Positions 6,785-12,685 of a stretch of DNA of 23,882 bases are shown here, piece by piece (the stretch's first letter is position 1; each line of letters starts with the position of its first letter). The translations under genes were made by a program, and so were the position numbers. This DNA comes from CAG-841 sp963614875. Its GTDB lineage: Bacteria; Bacillota; Clostridia; Oscillospirales; CAG-272. The stretch lies in assembly GCA_963614875.1 (NCBI GenBank), contig CAVEFC010000023.1, forward strand, positions 1 to 23,882, in the 5' to 3' direction. The notes beneath the pieces are model-generated. The model saw only the letters and a program-made list of their open reading frames with translations, made no database searches and was not told the DNA's origin.

Positions 6785-8163
6785 TATTGTAAATTGTATT
6801 TTTCTTTTACAAAGCCTATCTGCTTTTCAACGGACGAAGGCGATGTTCCGCCCTCGGATATACGCCTTTCCACGCACGCGGAAAGCTCTATATCGCCGTA
6901 GACGTCTTCTTCAAAAAGCTCGCTGTGTTTTTTGTATTCCGAAAGCGGAAACGTTTCGAGAACACAGCCTTTTTCGATACATTCGGAAACTATCTTCCCC
7001 GATATTTTATATGCCGAACGGAACGGCATACCCTTTCTGACAAGATAATCGGCAAGGTCTGTTGCGTTTATAAAACCCTTTGCCGCCGCGTTTTTCATAT
7101 TGTCGCGTTTGAAGGTACAGCCGGAAAGCATAGCCGTCATAAGAGAAACGCAAGCCTTTACGGTATCAACCGTATCGAAAAGTCCTTCCTTGTCCTCCTG
7201 CATATCCTTGTTGTATGCAAGCGGAAGTCCCTTCATAACGGTCAGCATCGACATAAGCGAGCCGTAAACTCTGCCGGTTTTTCCGCGCACAAGCTCCGCC
7301 ATATCGGGATTTTTCTTCTGCGGCATAATCGACGAACCGGTTGTATACGCGTCTGCAATCTCAACAAAGCCGAACTCCCAGCCCGACCACAGCACAAGCT
7401 CTTCGGAAAGGCGGGAAAGATGCATCATAAGCGTTGCCGCGCACGAAAGAAATTCAATACAGAAATCCCTGTCGGAAACGCCGTCAAGACTGTTTTGGCA
7501 GATCCCGTCAAAGCCGAGAAGCTCCGCTTCAAAAACGCGGTCGGTATCATAAGTCGTTCCGGCAAGCGCGCACAAGCCGATAGGAGAGATGTTGATTCTT
7601 TTTCTGCAATCGGAAAAGCGGTCGATATCCCTGCAAAACATAAACGCATACGCCATAAGATGATGCCCGAGCGTCACCGGCTGCGCTCTTTGCATATGTG
7701 TGTACCCGGGCATTATCGTGCTTTTTTCCTGCAGGGCGCGATCGCAAAGAACGGACACAAGACCGCGGAGCAGTGCTTTTATTCCGTCGGTTTCGTCGCG
7801 CAGATACATTCTCGTATCAAGCGCGACCTGATCGTTGCGGCTTCTCGCGGTGTGAAGTCTTTTCCCTGCGTCGCCGATGCGAGCCGTCAGCTCCTGCTCC
7901 ACGAACATATGAATATCCTCGCAGGAAAGATCGATTTCGAGTGCGCCGCTCTCGATATCCGAAAGAATTCCGCACAGACCTTCCGTTATTTTCTCTGCCT
8001 CTCCCTTTGAGATTATTCCCTTTGACGACAGCATTGCCGCGTGCGCTATACTGCCGGTTATATCCTGACGGAACATTCTTTTGTCAAAGCCTATCGAAGA
8101 ATTGAAGCTGTCCGCGGCTTTGTCGGTTTTGGCGGAGGTTCTTCCCTCCCACATTTTTCCCAT
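6784..8163 (-). CDS. argH: Argininosuccinate lyase
   Basis: ArgH splits argininosuccinate into arginine and fumarate, the last step of arginine synthesis in the cytoplasm. The fumarase/aspartase-superfamily signature GSSIMPQKKNPD is at about residues 276-287 and contains the catalytic serine. The GYTHMQRAQP block near 153-162 holds the catalytic histidine, and HTARSRNDQ is at about 104-112. The 459-residue length is normal, with no fused acetyltransferase. The start at 8163 is preferred over an ATG at 8175 because GGAG inside the first codons is spaced six bases from it, giving the usual MGKMWEGR N terminus. It lies about 50 bp downstream of argG on the same strand and is presumably co-transcribed, with a hairpin in between. 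Confidence 0.97.
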   Translation of the reverse strand: MGKMWEGRTSAKTDKAADSFNSSIGFDKRMFRQDITGSIAHAAMLSSKGIISKGEAEKITEGLCGILSDIESGALEIDLSCEDIHMFVEQELTARIGDAGKRLHTARSRNDQVALDTRMYLRDETDGIKALLRGLVSVLCDRALQEKSTIMPGYTHMQRAQPVTLGHHLMAYAFMFCRDIDRFSDCRKRINISPIGLCALAGTTYDTDRVFEAELLGFDGICQNSLDGVSDRDFCIEFLSCAATLMMHLSRLSEELVLWSGWEFGFVEIADAYTTGSSIMPQKKNPDMAELVRGKTGRVYGSLMSMLTVMKGLPLAYNKDMQEDKEGLFDTVDTVKACVSLMTAMLSGCTFKRDNMKNAAAKGFINATDLADYLVRKGMPFRSAYKISGKIVSECIEKGCVLETFPLSEYKKHSELFEEDVYGDIELSACVERRISEGGTSPSSVEKQIGFVKEKYNLQ

Positions 8164-8178
8164 ATTTTTCTCCATAGC

Positions 8179-8208
8179 AAAAGCGCCTGCAAATGCCTGC
8201 GCTTTTTT
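8179..8208. other. Hairpin in the argG-argH intergenic gap
   Basis: AAAAGCGC (8179-8186) pairs with GCGCTTTT (8199-8206). On the minus strand, in the direction of the arg genes, it is followed only by TTTTGC, so it could be a leaky terminator or a stabilising stem. The longer T run (8203-8208) is on the plus strand, where there is no gene for it to end. Confidence 0.45.
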
Positions 8209-8214
8209 ATTTTT

Positions 8215-9438
8215 TTATTTGCTGGTCTTTTCGTCGACAAGCGCCTGAACCTTTACGGGAAGTCCGAAAAGATTTATAAAGCCTTCGGCGTCCTTCTGAT
8301 TGTAATCGCTTTCGCCGAACGTGGCTATTTCCTCGCTGTAAAGCGAATATTTGCTCCATACGCCCGCATTTATCATATTGCCCTTGTAAAGCTTGAGCTT
8401 TACCTTTCCCGTAACCTTTTCCTGAGTTTTGTCAACGAACGCCGAAAGCGCCTCGCGCAGCGGCGTAAACCACTGACCGTTGTAGACAAGCTCCGCAAAG
8501 GTTATTGAAAGCTTCTGCTTTTCGTGCATTGTCATCTTGTCAAGACAAATCTGTTCAAGCACGGAATGAGCCTTGTAAAGTATCGTGCCTCCCGGGGTTT
8601 CGTAAACTCCGCGGCATTTCATTCCGACAAGACGGTTTTCTACTATATCAAGAATTCCTATTCCGTTCTTTCCGCCTATTTCATTGAGCTTGAGAATTAT
8701 GTTCTTTGCGCTCATTTTTTCGCCGTTCAGCGCCGTGGGAATTCCTTTCTCGAAATCAAGCTCTATATATGTCGGCTTATCGGGCGCGTCGATGGGAGAA
8801 ACGCCCATTTCAAGAAATCCTTTTTTCTCGTACTGAGGCTCGTTTCCCGTATCCTCGAGATCAAGTCCCTCGTGCGACAGGTGCCAGAGGTTTTTGTCCT
8901 TTGAGTAGTTTGTTTCGCGGTTTATTTTGAGCGGAACGTTGTGCGCCTCGGCATAATCTATTTCTTCGTCACGCGACTTTATCGACCATTCGCGCCAGGG
9001 AGCGATTACCGGCATATTCGGCGCAAAGTGCTTTATTGCAAGCTCGAAACGAACCTGATCGTTTCCCTTTCCCGTACAGCCGTGACAAACGGCGTCCGCG
9101 CCTTCCTTTACGGCTATATCGACAAGCGCCTTTGCAATGCACGGACGCGCGTGCGAGGTTCCGAGCAGATATTCTTCGTAAACCGCGCCGGCTTTCATTG
9201 TAGGGATTATATAATTATCCACATAATCGTCCGTAAGGTCAAGAACGTAAAGCTTCGACGCGCCGGTTTTCAGCGCTTTTTCTTCAAGACCGTCAAGCTC
9301 CTCTGCCTGACCAACGTTTCCGGAAACCGCAATAACCTCGCAGTTGTTGTAGTTTTCTTTGAGCCACGGAATAATTATGGAAGTATCAAGACCGCCCGAA
9401 TACGCCAGAACAACTTTTTTTATATCTTCTTTTTTCAT
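8215..9438 (-). CDS. argG: Argininosuccinate synthase
   Basis: ArgG joins citrulline and aspartate with ATP to form argininosuccinate. The PP-loop AYSGGLDTS is at residues 12-20, and other family blocks are present: GCTGKGNDQVRFE, ETNYSKDKNLWHLSHEG and YETPGGTIL. The 407-residue length is normal. The start at 9438 is chosen because CGGAG lies nine bases upstream and the product then begins MKKEDIKKVVLAYSGG as in the family. An earlier in-frame ATG at 9477 lies on the promoter and operator. It is the first gene of an argG-argH pair, with a consensus promoter and ArgR-type sites upstream, so repression by arginine is likely. Confidence 0.97.
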   Translation of the reverse strand: MKKEDIKKVVLAYSGGLDTSIIIPWLKENYNNCEVIAVSGNVGQAEELDGLEEKALKTGASKLYVLDLTDDYVDNYIIPTMKAGAVYEEYLLGTSHARPCIAKALVDIAVKEGADAVCHGCTGKGNDQVRFELAIKHFAPNMPVIAPWREWSIKSRDEEIDYAEAHNVPLKINRETNYSKDKNLWHLSHEGLDLEDTGNEPQYEKKGFLEMGVSPIDAPDKPTYIELDFEKGIPTALNGEKMSAKNIILKLNEIGGKNGIGILDIVENRLVGMKCRGVYETPGGTILYKAHSVLEQICLDKMTMHEKQKLSITFAELVYNGQWFTPLREALSAFVDKTQEKVTGKVKLKLYKGNMINAGVWSKYSLYSEEIATFGESDYNQKDAEGFINLFGLPVKVQALVDEKTSK

Positions 9439-9462
9439 TTTCAACATCTCCGAAATCAATTT

Positions 9463-9476
9463 TGAATTTTTATGCA
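9463..9476. promoter_or_regulatory. ARG box (ArgR/AhrC operator), proximal
   Basis: TGAAT-TTTT-ATGCA. On the minus strand it reads TGCATAAAAATTCA, close to the Bacillus AhrC consensus CATGAATAAAAATKCAAK. It covers the predicted transcript start of argG (near 9473), a position suited to repression. Confidence 0.72.
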
Positions 9477-9479
9477 CAA

Positions 9480-9508
9480 ATCATATCACAGTTTTGGATA
9501 TTTGTCAA
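9480..9508 (-). promoter_or_regulatory. argGH promoter
   Basis: On the minus strand TTGACA (9508-9503) and TATGAT (9485-9480) are separated by 17 bp. The two ARG boxes lie on either side. Confidence 0.85.
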
Positions 9509-9515
9509 CAGTTTT

Positions 9516-9529
9516 TGCATATTTATTCT
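9516..9529. promoter_or_regulatory. ARG box, distal
   Basis: On the minus strand the core GAATAAATATGCA matches the AhrC consensus core with one mismatch. It lies 53 bp centre to centre from the proximal box, just upstream of the -35 element, so paired hexamer binding with looping is plausible. A third, weaker match lies at 9546-9559. Confidence 0.55.
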
Positions 9530-9661
9530 CAAATTAAAGATTTTCAGCAATTTTATTCACAGAAAATGCATTTTTGCATGCGGGTTTGATACAATTTGCC
9601 TTTGCCTTCAGAAAAATATTTCATTTCCTCAAAGATTTTTTATAAATTTGCAAAAAAATAT

Positions 9662-9689
9662 TTGACTTTTGGATTTTTTATGATACAAT
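9662..9689 (+). promoter_or_regulatory. Ferredoxin gene promoter
   Basis: TTGACT at 9662-9667 and TACAAT at 9684-9689 have a 16-bp spacer. The start near 9696 leaves a ~47-nt leader. The gene-free stretch 9439-9742 therefore holds the argG promoter, its ARG boxes and this promoter. I see nothing else in it. Confidence 0.75.
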
Positions 9690-9742
9690 GAATTGACAAA
9701 TAAAAAAGACGGCTGTATGCCGTCGGAACGGAGAATCTAACT

Positions 9743-9916
9743 ATGCCTTATGTAATTGATCCCGAAAAGTGCATCGGCTGCGGATCCTGCGCAGACAACT
9801 GCCCCGTAAGCTGCATTTCCGAGAAAGACGGAAAATATGTAATCAACGCCGATGAATGCGTTGACTGCGGAACTTGTGCCGGCGTTTGCCCTGTTGAAGC
9901 ACCCGCGCAGAAGTAA
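9743..9916 (+). CDS. 2[4Fe-4S] ferredoxin, clostridial type
   Basis: This 57-residue protein is an electron carrier. It has two complete cluster motifs, CxxCxxCxxxCP at C10, C13, C16, C20 and again at C39, C42, C45, C49, plus an extra cysteine at C24. The length matches the classic clostridial ferredoxin. The start has GGAG at 9730-9733, nine bases upstream. It has its own promoter and terminator, so it is monocistronic. It converges on an Rrf2-family regulator gene whose family often senses Fe-S clusters, which is suggestive but not proof of a link. Partners would be pyruvate:ferredoxin oxidoreductase, hydrogenase or Rnf complexes, none of which are in the window. Confidence 0.95.
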   Translation: MPYVIDPEKCIGCGSCADNCPVSCISEKDGKYVINADECVDCGTCAGVCPVEAPAQK

Positions 9917-9929
9917 TCAGATCAAAGAG

Positions 9930-9962
9930 AAAAGACCGTTGCGGCTCAGCAGCGGTCTTTTT
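9930..9962. terminator. Terminator after the ferredoxin gene
   Basis: A 13-bp stem (9930-9942 with 9949-9961) with one G-U pair and a 6-nt loop. T residues follow on the plus strand and A residues precede the stem, so it can also serve the convergent Rrf2 gene. Confidence 0.88.
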
Positions 9963-9966
9963 GCTT

Positions 9967-10392
9967 TTATATAACGTAATTGTCTGAGCCGTTCTCGCGC
10001 ATAAGTCCGGAAAGCTTTATCCCGCCGAAATATTCGCGCGTCAGTCTGTAATATCCCTCCCACACGGGCAGGGTTCTGCATTCGGAGGCTCTTTGACATT
10101 CCTTCGCGCCTTTTTCAAGGCAGGCGACGGGAGCAAGATCTCCCTCCGTAAGACTAAGTATTTCAAGGACGGTATATTCGTCGGGATCGCGGACAAGCCT
10201 GTAGCCTCCGCCCTTGCCGTGAGCGCCCTCGACAAGTCCGCCCTCCGTCAGCGACGGCATTATTCTTTCCATATATTTTATCGAAAGCTCCTGCCGCTCG
10301 GCTATTTCCTTCATTGTGATATATCCGCTTCCGCGATGTTCCGCAAGATCGACCATAACTCTAAGCGCGTATCTTCCCCGTGTCGATATCAT
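9967..10392 (-). CDS. Rrf2 family transcriptional regulator (IscR/CymR-like)
   Basis: This 141-residue DNA-binding protein has the Rrf2 N terminus ISTRGRYALRVMVDLA, a winged helix-turn-helix with SIKYMERI and GKGGGYRL, and three cysteines at C91, C99 and C105. The cysteines are at nearly the spacing of the [2Fe-2S]-ligating cysteines of IscR (C92, C98, C104). Known relatives control Fe-S cluster assembly (IscR), cysteine synthesis (CymR, which lacks the cluster) or nitric oxide response (NsrR). Its place after cysK and mnmA fits control of cysteine and sulfur supply. The ribosome binding site is weak, with AAGGAAG about 20 bases from the ATG. The start agrees with the family. Which relative it matches best cannot be decided by eye. 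Confidence 0.9.
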   Translation of the reverse strand: MISTRGRYALRVMVDLAEHRGSGYITMKEIAERQELSIKYMERIMPSLTEGGLVEGAHGKGGGYRLVRDPDEYTVLEILSLTEGDLAPVACLEKGAKECQRASECRTLPVWEGYYRLTREYFGGIKLSGLMRENGSDNYVI

Positions 10393-10420
10393 AACCGTAA
10401 AAATTCCACTTCCTTATAGC

Positions 10421-11491
10421 TTATTTTGTGTTGGCGATAACTCCGCCGCCGAGAACAAGATCTCCGTCATAAAGCACTGCCGCCTGACCGGGAGTTATTG
10501 CGGGCTGCGGCTCGTCAAAGCGAAGAAAAACCGCTTTTTCTCCCACGGGAGTCACCGTCGCCCACTTCTCCGGCTGACGATAACGCACTTTGACCTTACA
10601 TCTTATCTCCCCGTCCGGTGCCTCTCCCGATATCCAGTTGAAATCCGAAACGGACGCCGTATCGGAAAAAAGCTCGTCATACGTTCCGAGAACGACCGTA
10701 TTGCTTTCGGGACAGATACGGCAGACGTATCTTTTTCCGGGAAGCTGTATTCCGAGCTCCTTGTGCTGTCCCACGGTATAATGAATTATTCCGCCGTGCG
10801 TTCCGAGAACGTTTCCGCCTGTGTCGGTGAAATTGCCGGAAAGCGACTTTTTGCCGCTGTGAAGCTCGACGATTTTTGCATAATCTCCGTTCGGGACAAA
10901 GCATATATCCTGACTGTCTGGCTTTGCGGCGTTGAGAAAGCCGCTTTCCTCCGCTATTCTGCGCGTTTCGCTCTTTTTAAGCTTTCCGAGCGGAAAAAGC
11001 GTGCGCGAAAGCTGACTTTGCGTCATTGAATAAAGCACATAGCTCTGATCCTTTGTCGGATCGACGGCTTTTTTCAGCACATATTTCCCGTTTTCGTATT
11101 CCGTCCGCGCGTAATGTCCCGTCGCTATGTATTCGCAGCCGAGTATATCCGCGCGGAAAAACAGCTTGTCGAATTTCATATATCTGTTGCAGTCTATGCA
11201 GGGATTCGGCGTTATTCCGTTCATATATGAGCTTACAAACTTATCTATTATCTTTTTTCTGAAATCGTCCGCGAAATTGAAAACGTAATGCTTCATTCCA
11301 AGCTTATACGCAACGCTCTGCGCGTCATAAACGTCGTCAAGCGAACAGCAGCTGTGTCCGCGTATGACATCGGCGTCAGAATTTTCGTAAAGCTTCATCG
11401 TACAGCCTATGCAGGTGTTTCCGCCGTCGCAAAGGAGCTTTGCCGCAACGGAAGAATCCACTCCGCCGCTCATTGCAACAAGTATTTTCAT
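10421..11491 (-). CDS. mnmA: tRNA-specific 2-thiouridylase
   Basis: MnmA puts sulfur on U34 of tRNAs for Lys, Glu and Gln using ATP and persulfide sulfur from a cysteine desulfurase. The 356-residue protein has the PP-loop SGGVDSS at 8-14, then PNPCIDCNRYMKF with the catalytic cysteine expected at C101, and SQDICFVP with the persulfide cysteine at C197. GHYAR at 125-129 and HYTVGQHKELGI are also family blocks. No clear Shine-Dalgarno sequence precedes the ATG; GTGAAAG is the nearest. It lies 47 bp after cysK and 28 bp before the Rrf2 gene, all on one strand. In many Firmicutes mnmA follows a cysteine desulfurase gene; here none is present and cysK takes that position. Confidence 0.96.
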   Translation of the reverse strand: MKILVAMSGGVDSSVAAKLLCDGGNTCIGCTMKLYENSDADVIRGHSCCSLDDVYDAQSVAYKLGMKHYVFNFADDFRKKIIDKFVSSYMNGITPNPCIDCNRYMKFDKLFFRADILGCEYIATGHYARTEYENGKYVLKKAVDPTKDQSYVLYSMTQSQLSRTLFPLGKLKKSETRRIAEESGFLNAAKPDSQDICFVPNGDYAKIVELHSGKKSLSGNFTDTGGNVLGTHGGIIHYTVGQHKELGIQLPGKRYVCRICPESNTVVLGTYDELFSDTASVSDFNWISGEAPDGEIRCKVKVRYRQPEKWATVTPVGEKAVFLRFDEPQPAITPGQAAVLYDGDLVLGGGVIANTK

Positions 11492-11502
11492 CTTTCACTT
11501 TG

Positions 11503-11536
11503 AAAATGCCGGAAGGCTTTGCCCTTGCGGCATTTT
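11503..11536 (-). terminator. Stem-loop between cysK and mnmA (possible leaky terminator)
   Basis: AAAATGCCG (11503-11511) pairs with CGGCATTTT (11528-11536). Inside a single mismatch, AAGG (11513-11516) pairs with CCTT (11523-11526). The T residues belong to the stem and then run into CAAAG, so termination may be partial, making mnmA and the Rrf2 gene a read-through portion of the cysK transcript. Confidence 0.6.
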
Positions 11537-11538
11537 TA

Positions 11539-12471
11539 TCAGTCCGCAAAAAGCGGCGTGGAAAGATATCTGTCGCCCGTGTCGGGGAAAAGAACGACTA
11601 TATTTTTGCCTTCGTTTTCGGGACGCTTTGCAAGCTCGATCGCCGCGTGAAGTGCCGCACCTGAGGAAATTCCCACAAGCACGCCTTCCTTTTTGCCTAT
11701 AATTTTGCCTGTTGAAAAAGCGTCCTCGTTTGAAACGGGAATTATCTCGTCATAAATTTTCGTATCAAGCACATCGGGAACGAAGCCTGCGCCTATTCCC
11801 TGTATTTTGTGCGCGCCGGCAACGCCCGTCGAAAGCACAGCAGATGTGGCGGGTTCGACCGCAACCACCTTTACGTCGGGATTTTTCGATTTAAGATATT
11901 TGCCCACGCCCGTTATCGTGCCGCCCGTGCCGACTCCGGCAACAAAAACATCGACCTTGCCATCCGTATCGGCATAGATTTCGGGGCCCGTATGCTCGAA
12001 GTGCGCTTTCGGGTTTGCCGGATTTACAAACTGACCGGGAACAAAGCTGTCCGGAATTTCCTTTGCAAGCTCGTCCGCTTTGGCAATCGCGCCCTTCATT
12101 CCCTTTGCGCCTTCCGTAAGAACAAGCTCCGCGCCGTAGGCTTTCATTATCTGTCTGCGCTCCACGGACATCGTTTCGGGCATAACTATTATAATTCTGT
12201 AACCTCTTGCCGCCGCAACCGACGCAAGACCTATACCCGTGTTTCCCGAAGTCGGCTCGATTATAACCGAGCCTTTTTTGAGAAGCCCCTTCTGCTCGGC
12301 GTCGTCTATCATCGCTTTCGCAACGCGATCCTTTACCGATCCCGCCGGATTGAAATATTCAAGCTTTGCAAGGAGCTTGGCTTTGAGTCCGAGCTCTTTT
12401 TCTATATGCGTGAGCTCGAGAAGCGGCGTTCCGCCTATGAGCTGATCGGCTGATGTGAACACTTTTGACAT
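11539..12471 (-). CDS. cysK: Cysteine synthase A (O-acetylserine sulfhydrylase)
   Basis: CysK makes cysteine from O-acetylserine and sulfide using PLP. The 310-residue protein carries the PLP lysine in AGSVKDR (near residue 42), the substrate loop PTSGNTGIG and the phosphate-binding GTGGTITG. The C-terminal GISSGAA holds the serine that contacts the PLP ring nitrogen. All are standard for the OASS family. The start at 12471 is set by AAGGAG nine bases upstream; an in-frame extension to 12615 runs through the promoter and is not real. It heads the cysK-mnmA-rrf2 group. In Bacillus, CymR (an Rrf2 protein) forms a complex with CysK, so regulator and enzyme could interact here too. That is inference. 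Confidence 0.96.
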   Translation of the reverse strand: MSKVFTSADQLIGGTPLLELTHIEKELGLKAKLLAKLEYFNPAGSVKDRVAKAMIDDAEQKGLLKKGSVIIEPTSGNTGIGLASVAAARGYRIIIVMPETMSVERRQIMKAYGAELVLTEGAKGMKGAIAKADELAKEIPDSFVPGQFVNPANPKAHFEHTGPEIYADTDGKVDVFVAGVGTGGTITGVGKYLKSKNPDVKVVAVEPATSAVLSTGVAGAHKIQGIGAGFVPDVLDTKIYDEIIPVSNEDAFSTGKIIGKKEGVLVGISSGAALHAAIELAKRPENEGKNIVVLFPDTGDRYLSTPLFAD

Positions 12472-12519
12472 AATTTTTATCTCCTTTTCAATATCGCCTG
12501 TCGTTTTTGCCCCACTTGC

Positions 12520-12533
12520 TTGGTAGGTTGGTA
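12520..12533. promoter_or_regulatory. Candidate operator: tandem TTGGTA repeats below the cysK promoter
   Basis: TTGGTA occurs at 12520-12525 and 12528-12533 (TACCAA on the coding minus strand), an 8-bp direct repeat immediately downstream of the -10 element and over the predicted start. The position suits a repressor. The product of the Rrf2 gene in the same operon is the obvious candidate, but I cannot match the motif to a known Rrf2 site with certainty. Confidence 0.45.
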
Positions 12534-12535
12534 TT

Positions 12536-12564
12536 ACAATAGCACCGCGCGACGTATTTGTCAA
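12536..12564 (-). promoter_or_regulatory. cysK promoter
   Basis: On the minus strand TTGACA (12564-12559) and TATTGT (12541-12536) are separated by 17 bp. The -35 box is perfect and the -10 is weaker. Confidence 0.75.
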
Positions 12565-12623
12565 TAGTTTTTGGCAAAAAAAATAAACTTTTTTATATAC
12601 CCGCTCAATTTTCACAAATAATA

Positions 12624-12653
12624 TTGAAAGTCGGCTGTATTATGTGCTATATT
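12624..12653 (+). promoter_or_regulatory. Probable promoter of the GH94 phosphorylase gene
   Basis: TTGAAA at 12624-12629 and TATATT at 12648-12653 have an 18-bp spacer. A GAGG at 12672-12675 lies ten bases before the ATG. The surrounding AT-rich stretch offers other possible -10 boxes, so the exact register is uncertain. Confidence 0.5.
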
Positions 12654-12685
12654 ATAAGCAGTTTGGATGATGAGGTATATCTGCA

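Noticed and set aside
6925..8010. Long plus-strand open frame (361 residues) opposite argH
   Set aside because: It lies wholly within argH on the other strand, has no domain pattern or ribosome binding site, and is rich in Arg/His/Lys/Phe as expected of a codon-bias shadow.
9560..9600. Palindrome ATGCA-TTTT-TGCAT and TGATACAAT as an extra regulatory unit
   Set aside because: The spacing does not match an ARG box, and the extended -10 has no -35 and no gene in register closer than the better promoter at 9662.
12471..12615. 48-residue N-terminal extension of cysK
   Set aside because: The extension translates the cysK promoter and ribosome binding site; CysK homologues start at the ATG at 12471.
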